Shown: piece after piece, positions 32,705 to 45,420 of the stretch
Numbering within the stretch: the first letter of the stretch is position 1
How the letters are laid out: every line of letters starts with the position of its first letter
DNA from: Isoetes taiwanensis
Taxonomy: Eukaryota; Streptophyta; Lycopodiopsida; Isoetales; Isoetaceae
Assembly: GCA_021234155.1 (NCBI GenBank)
Contig: JAJEKV010000033.1
Span: 15,449,422 to 15,513,421, forward strand
Length of the DNA: 64,000 nucleotides
Reading direction: 5' to 3'
Translations under genes and position numbers: made by a program
The notes under the pieces: generated by a model
What the model was told of the DNA's origin: nothing
The model's input: only the letters and a program-made list of their open reading frames with translations
The model's database searches: none

Positions 32705-34210
32705 ATGGTTGCACCTAAATTTCCTACACTTCAAGCTTCTACTCCAAGGGATCCGGCTCTTTTCGAGTACGGGTCTTTCTTGACGCCCACCTTTCGTGAG
32801 GCCCTCATTGGTCCGAGTCGTGAAGTCGCGGAATGCCAGAAGCTTTATGAATTCTCACAGATGGACCTCCCCGCACCAAATCGTGAGCAATTGAAGCGCT
32901 CATCGCCACATCGTCAACAGCCCGGAAGGATATGCTATTGTGGTCGATGGCACCACCATCTTGCTTACTCAGCCCCTGATTTCTGAGGTATTCCGTATTC
33001 CTTTGCAAACACCTTCTTTATCTTGGGCTGCCTTACAGGACATAGATGTCACTCAGTTCGGTGCTCCTTCTTATCAAGCAAACATGCATCGCCTCGCCAA
33101 TATTGCAAAGTTCCATGACACTTTTGTCAAGTTTTTGTGGCGCAAATTACTTGGGTATTCTATCAAGAACACCCATATCAATAAGCCGTTCTATAATATG
33201 GTGATCACAGCCATCCGCTCCAACCACCATATTGATTGGCCACAGCTGTTGTTCTACCGCCTCCTTCATGAAGTAGACCGCATTCGCGCTACCCCCTCCT
33301 CTGTCTTTGAAGCCTCAGTGGGTGGCCATCTTCAAGCCCTCATCCATCGTTATCTTCCTGTTCCTGTGTCCCCTTCCATTTCTCATGCCTCCACTCAGCA
33401 ATCTCCGCCTTCACATCCTCAAAACCAACAGGCTGCACCTTCACGCCATACTTCCCCTGGTCAAGTTCAACACCAGGCCACGCATGTTACTGTCTCCTCT
33501 TCCTCCACAGAAGCCACGCCCTCCACTTCTCGTCATGTCTCTCAGACGTCACAAACACGGCCACAACAGGGCCCTCCACCTCCATATCCTCGCCAGCTTC
33601 TGTATCAATACCAGCAGGATGTTCAAGCTGCTGCCCTCAAGTTGCAAGAATCCCAGGAAGCTCTTATGAATGGGGTTCAAAAGCGTCCCCGAGGCCTCGG
33701 ATGCGGTTCACCGAGACCTTCAAGCTGCTACCAGCAAGTTCACACTCGAGAACCAGCTCCAAGAAAAGCACGTAGGCTCTTTTTACAGTCCGTGAAGATC
33801 TAAAGACCGCCCATGATCGTAACGGCGCTTTGGCGATCAGCAGCTCGCTTACAAACTACCATTCAGGAATTGTTGGAGCAGGTCAAGGCAAGGGAGACTC
33901 TTTTGGTTGACAAGGATAAAGACATTGCTAAGCTTACCACGCTTTGATCACCGAAGCCAGAATTACACCACTCAAGCCCATGCCCTTACCGCGTGACGCT
34001 CAAATAGCCTCCTTGGAAGCTCAGCTTTCCACGCTGACCAGTCAGCTCACCCTCTCCAGGATCAACTCACGGAGGCCCAGAAGCAAAAGATCCTTGATGA
34101 TGCAGAGATTGCAAAGCTTCGACTCCATACTCCTGGGCAATCCTCTTCACATGCCACGCCTCGTAAACGGGTCCGTGATCGGGCCACGCCTTCCGCTAGA
34201 AAAGGAAAAC
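32705..34210 (+). pseudogene. Gag-like / plant transposon protein, frameshifted
   Basis: The ATG at 32705 opens MVAPKFPTLQASTPRDPALF and FREALIGPSREVAECQKLYE. A frame change near 32940 leads into VDGTTILLTQPLISEVFRIP, NIAKFHDTFVKFLWRKLLGY, NMVITAIRSNHHIDWPQLLF and a Pro/Ser/His/Gln-rich region, then pieces with coiled-coil character (QQDVQAAALKLQESQEAL; TEAQKQKILDDAEIAKLRL near 34060-34120) in other frames. The central block resembles the putative plant transposon protein domain often found in gag-position ORFs of plant LTR elements. This is from motif feel, not a search. Several shifts make it non-functional. Confidence 0.5.
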
Positions 34211-35700
34211 CGGATCCGCGATCTTGAACATCAGCTCCAGCAAGCTGTTCAATCTGCCGAAGAGGCCCAAGCTAAACAAGAGGGCTACATTAATATAGCT
34301 CTCCACCAATCTGTGGATTTCGCTATTCCTTCCAGTTACCTCGATTATGTGGTTGCCCGACGCCACCTCTTTCTTTTCAAGTGGTATGCGGCAAATGGTC
34401 GCTGATGCCCACATGCGCATCGAGGATTTTCTCTCGGATTTGGCCAGACCTCTCGGGCTTGAAGACAAAGGCTTACTCAGGCCCTCTTAGTCTTCCACCT
34501 CATTCACCGTGGAGGACCCTCGATTTAGTCACCTTTCAGATTGTTCACCCGATGGCGCACATCTTTCATGACTTCTATCCGGCCGACACACGTGACAAAT
34601 TTCGTGATGGGCCACATCGTAACTTTCGTGGCAACAACTTCGCTCACCGGTTGTTATTGGATAACAACCCGTATCTTAGCGATCATGATCGAACTCACAC
34701 TCTTCATCGGGAGTACATGCCCGAAGCTTGCTCCAAGATTTACCTCTCCGGGCAAGTCAAAATTTGAACAAAGTCAGCGGAAGAATCTTGGGCATCCCGA
34801 GGATCTTCCGCTTGCCCAAGTTTATATGCAGCATTTGGCGTGCTACAATCAATTCGTGCCCTCCCCGATAGCAAGACAATACCCACGGGATGGGATAGTC
34901 CTCCCTGTCTATACTACGCCTCTCTACTTCCGAGTGGGATCGGTGGTGCAAAGCTCTTGATCCCGACCTTGTATGTGAATTCGTGAGAGCAGCTCAATGC
35001 CTCCACGCCCACCTGCATGGCTCCCTCTCCATATGCCTCACTAGGTGTCCCTCCACGCCCCGATTTCTGACGACCGGGCGTCTTCCCTTTTGGACGAAGG
35101 TCATGGATGGCCACGCTGCGGACTCCTCCCCAAATCTCGGCGGATCTTGATTGGGATCCCCGCTTTGTCGACGCCTACGAGTGGGAAGATGGTGCCACCT
35201 TGGATCACAACCGCAAATTGATCTATATTGCTAATGAGCGTGGTTGGCAACGCCCGCCGATGCTCTTTCATGGCCTTTGATACCTTTCTGCGGATCGCCG
35301 CCACCTCACCGCACCCTTCGGGTTCCACCGGGTTGCTTAGCTTCGCTGCTCTCCAAATGCATCCTCGTCAGCTCCTTAAATCGGCAGCGTCCCATCTTTT
35401 ATTGCAACCCGAATGCGGCGTCAAGGCCTTTGGTCTTCCGGACCTTCTCATGGAGTGCCGGTTTGTTCGCCCGGAAGCCCATGCCGCTTCGAAGACATGG
35501 TGGCGCTCTCAATTCCTCATTGATGCGTATCCTGCCTTTGGACTCAACACTCGGACGCTTCTTCAAACACGCCAGACCTCATTGGCACTTACCATAATGG
35601 CGCCTCGCCCTCATTCCCCGAGGATCACTTTCAAACCGTTGGATTCCCGCCATCGAAACACTTCCTCCATTTCTTCACACCGAGTGTCGCTTGGTGGGGA
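34211..35700 (+). pseudogene. Decayed 3' part of the LTR retroelement
   Basis: GC-richer DNA with open pieces in changing frames, such as DKFRDGPHRNFRGNNFAHRL, PEDLPLAQVYMQHLACYNQF and VKAFGLPDLLMECRFVRPEA. I find no protease, RT or integrase motif. It ends in a purine-rich tract, GGTGGGGAG, just before the LTR. It is probably the internal region of a non-autonomous element. Confidence 0.45.
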
Positions 35701-35701
35701 G

Positions 35702-36243
35702 TGTTAGTCCCAGGCCTCCCCGGCATGACTATTCATGCATACGACGGACCAAGTCAAGTCCAAGGATCCACAGTCAGGCACGGGTCAGTCGTCCAAGGCC
35801 CAGCAGAAGACCAAGCAGCAGACCACGCAGTCAAAGCCCGCGTCTGCTACCAAGAGGAGGTGCTCAGACAAGTGACGGCCCGTCACCGCCTCGGCAGGCC
35901 AGATTTCAGGCACTTCAAGAGGCACCGCCAAAGATTCTCGCAGAATCAGGCCTCCTTCCAGAGTCGGCACCAAATCGCAGTCGAGTGTTCATATTGGGCC
36001 AAAGGCCATTGTACTATATATATGAGTAGAGCTAGCACATGAGTTTTTAGATGAGTTTTGAGTCTTGTCTCATTTCAGTTTCTCTCGATTGCGAGAGCTC
36101 ATGTATCTTCATTGACATCAAGGAAGCTCATTATTGTGATCTCATTGTTCTCTTTTGTTTTCTTTTTCCTTTTCCTTGTTTTTCTTGCAAATCCCGCGTG
36201 ACATAGCTCCCGGATTCTCCTGTTAGATCCAAGGGTCCTCACA
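35702..36243 (+). repeat. 3' LTR of the gag-only retroelement
   Basis: TGTTAGTCCC follows the purine tract GGTGGGGAG, and the repeat ends at CCTCACA, giving the TG...CA ends of an LTR of about 542 bp. It has a TATA-like ACTATATATATGAG (36012-36025) followed by a polypyrimidine-rich region, as expected for an LTR promoter and R region. No 5' LTR is seen upstream, so the end at 36243 and the 5' boundary of the element are inferred. Confidence 0.55.
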
Positions 36244-36424
36244 GAGGGCTGTCTTGCAGGAGTTCCCGAACCCAGACCCCAAACACCGAGCTTACTAGCT
36301 TTTGCCCTAATTTATAATCTTAGCTACAGAGGCGAGTCTTCTTTAGAGTAAGCAACAAAAAGCATATTGTTGTTTCCTTTTAGCAAAGCATTGAAGTAAA
36401 TCACTCTGCTGCATATTTCTTCAG

Positions 36425-36706
36425 GTACCTTATTGCCAGTAATATTTTGATATGCTTATATTCTATTGTTGAAGGAGTGCGTATACTTATCAGTGTTGTA
36501 CAAAAGAAGTTTGTTGCAAATGCTTCTTTGGAGTTCCTAAGCTTTGTGGGAGATCAGGTGAGATTTTTTGCCTTCAAAGAGCCATTTTGAGGGATCTAGT
36601 TCTACTATGCTTTTTAACTACAATGCGCAAATTTGATCTAGCAGGTGATAGCTTATCTTCTGTTGTCATGTTCTTCCTCTGCTGCTACAAGAGTGGAAGT
36701 TTTCTA
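36425..36706 (+). pseudogene. CASP-like protein (CASPL4-type) fragment, two exons
   Basis: Exon 36425-36556 reads YLIASNILICLYSIVEGVRI and ends ASLEFLSFVGDQ at a GT donor. The next exon starts at 36645 with VIAYLLLSCSSSAATRVEVF and a stop. DQ-V-AYLL-S-SSAA-TR is the loop and third membrane segment of CASP-like (MARVEL-type) plant membrane proteins, which form scaffolds in the plasma membrane. The first two membrane segments are not visible upstream, where the LTR lies, and the fourth is missing. It is probably a fragment disrupted by the retroelement. Confidence 0.65.
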
Positions 36707-37106
36707 AAGGCAGCCAGTGTGGGGAGTATCCTATATTATAAAGTTATTGTGTAAGTGTTGGACCCAGCCCTAAATCCAAAGGCTGAGATTTAATCACTTC
36801 ATTTAATGGTTGAGATTTCATGTGGTTCACGGGGTATATCAATTAGGTTAGGTTCGATGACAGGGAGTTCGGCATACAGGGAGTTCGACATAAGCAAGAG
36901 TAATCGCACAGCCCATTCGGCCTCCTCCTCGCCCCATTTTTTAAGATCAGAGAATTCCGCTATCATCATCCTCTTTTTTTTTCACTGATTTAGGGTCGCC
37001 TTGGCTTTCCTTTCAATTCGATGCAGATTAGGGCTGGCTTCCGATCTTGCTGCAAACTTAGGTGAGTCGGCACCTTATACTCCAGTTGTAAAAGTCAAAC
37101 TAAGAT
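36707..37106. other. Spacer, nothing recognised
   Basis: No coding or repeat signal beyond a near-duplicated GGGAGTTCGGCATA/GGGAGTTCGACATA at about 36862-36890. Confidence 0.5.
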
Positions 37107-38627
37107 ATGAGGTACAGATATCACGGTGCATATTGCAAGCAGTTGGTTGGTGAAGACAAATCAGGTGCTCTTGGCTTCCAAATGAATGCGTCGTTAAAGG
37201 AAATGATGATTGCATTTGAAGCTCCTTCAAAACATACCCAACATTCTAGGCTCTCTAGATCTTACAGCACTGTACATAAGTTGAAACCAGGCCAGGTAAA
37301 TCCACGTTTGAGGTTAAATTTGCAATTTGTTTTGTCTTTTGTTGCATACTTTATATGCTGATATAGAAAGTCTTTGTTTGAGGTCCGTGGGAAAGCAATG
37401 ATATGCGAAAAAGTTAAGGCTTTAGTTTTGATAGCACAAAAAAACTATGCTAATGCGTAAGCTCGGCTTTAATGAGTTGCGTTTTGGAAGGTTTTTATTT
37501 AGAACTCCCAAATGTATCTACCATCAAGTTTGATTATGACAACGCTTATTTTGGATACTCTCTCATATATGTATGGATATCTATAAGCAATTGGTATTGA
37601 TTTTACGTAAAAAAATCCATGAGGCTAATTTTTGCGTGAAAGTTTAAACTCTGGGAAGATGATATTGAGCGTAAGCTTGATTCTCAAAGTATACTTGAGA
37701 CCTTAGCCGTGTAATTATTGAAGAAGAACTTAGAATACTTTCCCCAAAGATGTTGAAGAAAGTTGGAAGTTGGAAAATGCACAACCAAGTGCAAGCGATA
37801 ATGCAAGTGAACATTTGAAAAATATACAAGAAACGAGAGAAATCAAAGCTCATTTCGGATCCTTTTTGAAGGACAGAGATGCAAGAATACTGATGGGTTG
37901 GAGGGGCAATTCCGATCTAGACCAGGTTTTCGCCCCCACGACGAACATGCATACGCGCATAACATGCACTGGCAATAACATGCATAACTGCAAGTTTGAC
38001 ATAAATTGGACGTTGTTTATTCAACTGAAAAAAGGGAATGTTTTTTTACCCTATCGAGCTTACAATAGCAGAGCACCGCCGTCCGTTCTGATGCCTACCC
38101 TAGCTGCAGAGGTGGACATGGATCGTATTTCTTTTTTATTTTCTATGGTCGAATTGCTCAATGTCCAGCCATGGCCAAGCTCATCGTGAAGAATTTCTTT
38201 ATCTGCAATACTGGAAGAACGGGAGCCTAATCACAGTGAGCTTAATATGCAGTCAAATCTATGAATCCAAAAAGCTAGCCCTGAAAAGACAGAAAGTCCT
38301 ACGATTGTTTGGATTTTAAGCCCTACGATTGTTTGGATTTTAAGCTGCAGATCTTCGATTTTGTTGCAAAGGATGTGGAATAAAGTCCTCCAAATGAAGG
38401 ATTACCATACTGAAGATGTTGGTCTTAAAGCTTATTTCTATTCGGGAGATTGGCAGGAAGTCCAAAATCCCTCCATTTGGCACATGAGCAAGGCAAGTCT
38501 AAAAAGAGCACCATGGAATGACTCTGGAATTGGGCCGTTGAACATGAGCTTTCTGATGTCGGTAAGCCTTTTTTTAAACTTTTCTCTATTCTCTCAAAAG
38601 TTGCATCTCTGTTTTGGTGTAATGTGA
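37107..38627 (+). other. Exon-like pieces of an unrecognised gene
   Basis: Three open pieces look exonic: 37107-37295 (VGEDKSGALGFQMNASLKEM, ending at CAG/GTAAAT), 37770-37925 (NASEHLKNIQETREIKAHFG then LMGWRGNSDLDQ, ending at CAG/GTTTTC), and 38361-38560 (DVGLKAYFYSGDWQEVQNPS). Their composition is protein-like, and two have plausible donors. I do not recognise a family, and whether they belong to one gene is not shown. Confidence 0.25.
38298..38344. repeat. Tandem 23-24-bp duplication
   Basis: CCTACGATTGTTTGGATTTT followed by AAG occurs twice in a row. Confidence 0.9.
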
Positions 38628-40598
38628 GTTTTCAATGTTCCTTCTTTCTACTTCGTGGGAGCCTTGGGGCACGCTTTTGGCGTGCTCAATCCGAATATGG
38701 CATCAATCTTGGTTGGGTACAGCCTAATGGATTACGCAAATTACATGAGCTTTCAAGCAACAATTCTAACCAAATTCTAGGTCAATAATTCTGTACTATT
38801 CTATCAAATTGTAGCTTTAAGCTCAAGAACATGATCAAGGTCGTTAATTCCTCTTTTACTAGATCTATGCGACCCCTCATCAACTTCTATATGGTTCCTA
38901 CAATATTCAAAGACAAAACCGCCTTCTAGATGTGATTTGTTAGGAACAAATTAGGCTTCACTTGGAAAGAGATCGGGTGTTGGCCACAACTATAGTTTCT
39001 AGAAATAGACATTAATCTCAACTTCTGCTATCCTAATGCTACACGAATCCAAACAATTGATTAATGATACGAAATATCGCAATAAAAAGATGTTCGCACT
39101 AAACTGCACATCACATCACTCAGCATGAGAAGCAAGTATTCATCTATGTCAAGCTTGAAGAAGACATGGCTCAACATGAGGCGCAACCATTCATCTATAG
39201 CAAGCTTGAAGAAGATAAGCAATTGGAGACTGAAGAGCAACAAGCACAAAACCAGGAGAGAGACAATCAACATATGCAAAACTAGCAAAGCCCTCAAGCC
39301 TCAATCACGACTTGGTTGAGATACCCGAAGAATGCATCATAGAAGACGACTTGACTGACAGCATCTTCGGCAAAACAGTACTACACGTTTTTCTCATTGC
39401 GACCAAACATTTGAGGCTACCAACTTATTTGCGACCAAAACATTTGAGGCTCCCAACTTATGCCCAGCAACGCTGGGCACCATTACTAGTATTCTACTAA
39501 TAAGAATAAGTGTAACCCCATTTCTTCAAAACTTCCAACGGAACTAATCAATCTCTCATAGGCATGATTGCCACACATGCCAGAAAAGCCATGTATAGAG
39601 TGTTTCACTTAGATAAGTCATAGCCTTAAAAGCATAATTTCATTAATTGTGGACTTTGGCTAAGTCCATATGACTCCCAAATGGACCCGATTTTTTAAAA
39701 AATAAGGGTTTTATTTGGTGGAATGATGCAAAATTTCAAATGCGCAAGTGTGTAGGTGAGTTGGCGTGCCTTTTATCTACTATGCCAAAGAAGTGACATC
39801 CGAGTTTGTTTGCCCCCAAGCGCCTTCACTAGACGGGTCTCGCCAAGCACCAACCGCATTCGCACCGCACGGTTTAGATTCATAGTCGGGACAGTCAGAA
39901 TGGTCCGAACTAGGGCGCAATGACGGATTCACAATGAGCGAAATGCAAAGGCCATATCTCCCACCAATATTAGCTCATGCGAATCAGCCTTTGAGGTGCG
40001 AAACGAGATAAACGAAAATGACACGTAAGAAATGAGACACCAATCGAGGAAGCTCCTTCGTCGGGAGGAGAGTTGATGAAGGATGGTGATGAGCCGGATC
40101 ACCTCAGCCAGGATAGAGCTGGAAGGTCGTTTGATTTCCTTGAAACGCCAGATTTACAGGCGTAAGCTCTCAAGAGGTTGCTGAAAATGGACGATGTTTG
40201 GTACACAAATGGTTCCGGTCCATATTTAAGAAGCTTTACAAGACGGAGAAAAGGGAGCGTGGGGTTTGGTAACCAAACTCATCCTCAAAGACTCCCTATC
40301 CAATGGGAGAATTGATGATCCGGCCGGATCAGATAGCGCACAAGCCATAACAGAGTTCGATCTGGGGGATCTAATTGCGGTGGAACTGGATATTGACTGA
40401 AACGTCCATGTTTAATATTATCTATTACTATCTATTATCTTTCTGTTCAACTATCTCTTTCGAGGCATGATGTTTAGTTGATATTATTATCTATGTAATC
40501 CATCCATGTACTCCATTCCTATATGAATAGAATGGTTTTTGTCTACATTGAGAACAACCCATGACGTGCAATTTTTGAATAGTAATATCTTGTTTCCT
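38628..40598. other. Intergenic DNA with a small internal repeat
   Basis: TTCATCTATGTCAAGCTTGA and TTCATCTATAGCAAGCTTGA (39137 and 39191) form a 54-bp tandem pair. A second short repeat (GACCAAACATTTGAGGCT/GACCAAAACATTTGAGGC) is at about 39400-39450. No gene is recognised. Confidence 0.5.
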
Positions 40599-42194
40599 TC
40601 CAGAGGAAATTGGGCGCCCACCCACTTTCCTTCCAGAGGAAATTGGGCCCACTTTCCTTCCAGGGAAATAGGGCTACCACTTTACTTCGAGAATAGTCTC
40701 CCCCAGAAATTGGGCGCCCTTTCCACTTTGCCCTTCAGATGGCTTGAAGATAGTTTCATGTAGGCAAAAGGAAAACGAGAAAACGTAGATCATAACCGAA
40801 GATAAGAACTGAAAGATTACAACTGAATCATGCACAACACAGTTACATCATCATATCACATAAAGTTATGAAATACATGAGTCATAGATTGTAATTATTG
40901 GTGATTCTATTAATCTCAAAAGCCTCGCGCTCCGGAACCCACACAAGTAGTCGTAGTCACGCATAGTTGACTTCTTAATCGTTTGCAGCGCTACAGCTTT
41001 CCAATCCTGCATGACACAGAAGGCATTAGATAAGGCCCATACACATCATCTTAATTTGTTTGCACTAGCTGTCCCAAATTGGGCGCCCGCCCAATTTCAG
41101 ACCATCCGACATTGAGCTGAAACTGGGCGGGCGCCCAATTTCCCTGAACGGGTCCCAAATAGGGCGGGCGCCCAATTTGCACTTGTTCAGGGAAATTGAA
41201 GCGCCACCAATTTGAAAAGAGCGTCAATAGCTGAAATTGGGCTAGCCAATTTGGAAATGTGGATAGCACGGCTACCGAGAAATTATGGTGGTAGTGCACT
41301 CCTCGACCCACTGGTTTTGAGTCGCTGAATTTCTTGAAGAATACTTCTTAGGTGTATAGTCTTCTTTGTTCATGTCATTATTCTCACGGGTACCTAACGC
41401 ATTACTTTCGATTCTTTGTGAGATTTCTGCCCCAGACTCGGCATTTCCTTTTGGCATAGAAAAAAAGAATATCGGTTACGCCAGTGCTTCCTTTCGGGAG
41501 GCCATGCCAAAGCTTGTGTGACAAGCGGTTGAGCAACCGGTAATTATTATGGTTGCCATTTACAATCAAAATTCTGCATTTTGCGAGTCCTCTGCCTTCT
41601 TCCACTTAATTGCTCTCCCCGTCTCAGATCGAACGGCACGACATATCAGCACGGGAGGGTGCATCTGATAGGCGATAAACGATTACGTAGAGTGTCCAAG
41701 TGCTCGGACTTATGACCCTACAAGTCATATTTGCCGGGGCTTTATGCATCTTGAACACATCGACTTCAATCTCGCCCACCCCCGGAGGGTAGATTCTCTC
41801 CCCGCTTGATGCTTGCTATGGCGCTCAGGACAACTCATATGCGCTCTCTCAGGTGACGCCGCCACCGTGATGGAGTGAACTTCACGATCTGCCGGCTAGT
41901 CTCCGCTCTTCGATGAAGAAGCGGAACAAAGACTCCCTCTCCGAACTATTTGGGCTCTGTGGTGAGATGTCCCGCTTGCACCTCTTGGACGGACCACCTA
42001 AATCTTTTCCTCTGCGCTTAGAGGGTTCCTCTTCAGACGACTGGTCCTCTTCTGCACTCACCTGGGGCGACCTTGCTATTCTCGACATTCCAATCAATAC
42101 AAGTTTAGGGGCGGCTTTTACGGGGAATAAGCAGAGCGGTGTCCTCGCCTTCTTCATCATTGCCCTGCTGTCTCCATGGGCTCCATGGCCAAGG

Positions 42195-42848
42195 CTAACT
42201 TCTTGTTGTCTCACTCTTCTTGTATCTAGACTTAAGCCACTTAGTATCGTATACTTTAGGTTGGTTCTTGCCTTGATACTCCGTGAACAGTGCTTTCGAC
42301 CTGTTCTGTTTGTGTTCTAATATCCACTGCCTGACAGCGTAGTAGCCATCCAAGATATCAGTTCTTGATTTGATGCCCGAGCGCTCTAAACTTTCATATG
42401 AGTCTAGCGCCCATCCTCTATGAGCGCAAGAATGTGGGCTTTCCTTTATACTTGCGTTCATCATACATGGCTCGTACCTAGAAAGTGGAACTTTATAATG
42501 GACGAAAGTCCGATCTACGGTGTCTTCAACATTGATGAGGAAGTCATCGTTGTTCTCAGGCGAGACCTCCATGTCGATGACGATACCCGCCGAGTTCATT
42601 TTTCCTGTCCCTCTCTTGCCAAAGAAAAGCAAAAGATCCTTGAGGTGGTTTGTCTGGGACCCAGGATGAATATTCCCTATCTCTATGCACCAGACCCATT
42701 CCTCAGCAACCGTCAAAACTTCATGGGGCACTACCTGGATGCCAGCAAACAGTTCTTTCTCTTCTTCTGTTCTTGCATCCTCTCTTGCAATAGCCTCTGC
42801 AAATTTGGGTGCGGGACCAAGGGAACCCGAAAGTGCCGCTTTGTTCAA
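42195..42848 (-). CDS. Unrecognised 217-codon minus-strand ORF
   Basis: This is the longest open frame in the 37-57 kb part of the window. It reads like protein: TVAEEWVWCIEIGNIHPGSQ, LLLFFGKRGTGKMNSAGIVI, DTVDRTFVHYKVPLSRYEPC, and near the end TDILDGYYAVRQWILEHKQN. Further minus-strand pieces follow (42214-41882 with SAEEDQSSEEEPSKRRGKDL; 41605-41402; 41457-41272), so it may be the best-preserved exon of a decayed minus-strand gene or transposon. I recognise no domain. A 197-codon plus-strand frame overlaps it but looks less protein-like. Confidence 0.35.
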   Translation of the reverse strand: MNKAALSGSLGPAPKFAEAIAREDARTEEEKELFAGIQVVPHEVLTVAEEWVWCIEIGNIHPGSQTNHLKDLLLFFGKRGTGKMNSAGIVIDMEVSPENNDDFLINVEDTVDRTFVHYKVPLSRYEPCMMNASIKESPHSCAHRGWALDSYESLERSGIKSRTDILDGYYAVRQWILEHKQNRSKALFTEYQGKNQPKVYDTKWLKSRYKKSETTRS

Positions 42849-42890
42849 GCCATAATAATTCTGCTTGAGCGGAAAGTAGTATTAGTACTT

Positions 42891-43200
42891 GGGAGACTTG
42901 GGGCTGAAGAGACTCGTTGTATCATAGAGGCCAAATTGGGCCACCCCAATTTGGTAGGATCCCCACGCGACAAGAAATTGGGCGCCCAATTTACTCCCTC
43001 CAATTCATGGTGAGACTTGTGGTGAAGAGACGGTTGCATCATAGAGGCCAAATTGGGCCCACCCCAATTTACTCCCCACCAACTCATGGTGAGGCTTGGG
43101 GCTGAGGAGATGGTTGCATCATAGAGGCCAAATTGGGCCCACCCAATTTGGCCGGATCCCACGCGACACCAAATTGGGCTTTGCCCAATTTACTCCCTCG
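42891..43200. repeat. Local tandem repeat carrying the palindrome
   Basis: Three diverged units start near 42894, 43013 and 43092 with AGACTTGGGGCTGAAGAGAC-like text, then TCATAGAGGCCAAATTGGGC. Units are about 120, 80 and 105 bp because the palindromes and spacers between them differ. Confidence 0.8.
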
Positions 43201-43300
43201 CCAAGTCTACCATCCAAGGAAGTCGTCTTTGCTGTCCTAAGAGTAAATTGGGCCCGCCCAATTTGGTGTGAGGGAGAAGTTCGCTCTAATCGCCCTTGAG

Positions 43301-44930
43301 CGTAGTTAAGATACCCCTCTGATGGAAGGGTAGCCCATTGAGAAAAAGGCCAATGTTGTGCAAAATGAAAGCCCCTCGGGAAGCAATTGGGTGCCCTATG
43401 AAGTTCTCCACACGTGTATGCATTTGTGGGGACCGGTGAGGCATCTAGAAGATGTTAATTTGTCGACCACGCCCCAATTTCCTCTAAGCAAAAGTGGGAT
43501 ACTCAATCGCAAAGGCCAAGTTTATATTTAGATAGTAGTCCAGCTTACCTTTGCCTCCCCGTGGTGGGGCGAGATGCCATCAACCGCTAAGATTCCTTGG
43601 TGTCTGAGGGGGTTCCCGTGCAATAGGACAATGAACAGAGGAAGGCCAATGGGATGGCGACAAGCCGCCGAGAAACACAAGGCCAAGTGCTTTCGATTCG
43701 AAGCCGACACCGGTTCTAGAGTATAGTCTTGCTACGTGATAGGGATGAGAATGACTCTCCTGGGTAAAAATATGAAGACGGCGGTGTTAAGCGGGAGCGT
43801 AAAAGCACCAAGGAAGCCGCGTAATTTTCTAAAAATCTGGCAATGAGGAGAATGAGGGGCTTTTAAAGGGTTATGGACCTTTCATGGCCAAGACAAGTGT
43901 CGTGCATGTGAGAGTTTGGACTTTTCAAATAAAAATGGACCGTTGATGGGTTCGAGCGTGAGGAATTAATTGTGGACCTTATTAATAATTGCAATCTAGA
44001 TTTTAAATTTCAAATCATCATTTAAAGCCCGCCCAAATTTAATTGAGTCATGCACGTGTCGCACGTGTTTTAGGCGGAAGTTGTGTTTAAAAGTTCGGGG
44101 CCTGACATATTACTTGAAATTAGGGGGGACATTTAACTTTCAAAATAGGGGAAATTACATTCAAATTTTGGGGAATTTGTGTTTAAATGTAAATGCACTT
44201 CAGACCTATTGTTTTTCTCGCATCGCCTGCTTTGGCTACTATCTTCTCTTCAAGACGCAAACATCTTCGTAGCTTCATACTCATGGCCACGAAATCTCCA
44301 AAGGTTTGTGCCGTGCTCAGCTTTTTTATTCGCCATAGCTCGATGTGTAATTGCTGCAAATGTAATCAAAGGGATGTAATCATTCACGCCTTTCCATTCA
44401 TTACGGTGTTCATTCGCACCCTCTTCAAGCACTGCTTATTCACACCTCTTCATTCACGCCCGCTCATTCACACCTCTTCATTCACGCCTTTTCGATGGCG
44501 CTGTTGATTTACTCCTCATCATTCACCGGGTGGTAGTTCGGTCACATTTTTGAAGTTTGGACTTCGGACATTCCATCGCCACATTTACATAAACTCTAAG
44601 TTTCGATGCAGTCCCTTCCTTTTTCTGAAATTGGTGTGCGAGGAATTGTGTGCCGTTTTCTCCATGCTCGTTTGTTTGCCCCAAGAACTACCCCGATAAG
44701 TCCACCCTTGTTTGTAGTCGCCCTTCCAATGCTCGATTGTATTTGTTTTGGTAGCTCAATGATGGATTCCACTTAGGTGTGCGCCAACCCTCCCCTTTCA
44801 ATCGAAGGGGGTTCTTTAGTGTTCCGCCTCGCTTCGGTTTCATTTACGTAGGGACAAATTGGGCGGTCGCCCAGATTGTCCCTTTGTGTAGATGACCAGA
44901 TAGGTGAAATTGGCCGGGTGGGCAAACTGT
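43301..44930. other. Intergenic DNA with a 14-bp degenerate repeat
   Basis: At 44385-44490 a CATTCACRCC motif recurs about every 14 bp (six to seven times). Elsewhere no gene or repeat is recognised. The first palindrome of the 3' group is at about 44855. Confidence 0.5.
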
Positions 44931-44937
44931 ATCTTAA

Positions 44938-45420
44938 GTTGTGCCTATTGTGCCTATTCTCAAGTTGTCACTCGAATGTGTTTTCTCTATGGCAGCTAAA
45001 TTGGGCGGGTGCCGAGTCTCTGCCTACTTTACAGCTCTTCTATTAACCAACTAAATTGGGCTGCCCAATTTGTAAGCGGTCATGGCTGTTCGTGGAGAAC
45101 CTTTTTTGTACCCATTGTGAGACCCGACCGCATCAATACTAACCTTATATAAAAGCGCCTCATTCGGTTGAAGTATCTCGGGTTGTGCCTATTGTGCCTA
45201 TTCTCAAGTTGTCACTGGAATGTGTTTTCTCTATGGAAGCTAAATTGGGCGGGCGCCGAGTCTCTGCCTACTTTACAGCTCTTCTACAACCACGACCAAA
45301 TTGGGCGGGCGCCCAATTTGTAAGCGGTCGTGGCCTGTTCAGAGCGAGAACCCTTCTTTGTACCCATTGTGAGACTGACTGCATCAATACTAACCTTATA
45401 TAAGCGCCTCATTCGGTTCA
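44938..45420. repeat. 244-bp tandem duplication
   Basis: Copy 1 (44938-45181) and copy 2 (45182-45420) both start GTTGTGCCTATTGTGCCTAT and end near CGCCTCATTCGGTT. Each holds two palindrome-family members. The palindrome centres differ between the copies more than the rest does: copy 1 has a shortened form at 45053 where copy 2 has a full one at 45298. Confidence 0.9.
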
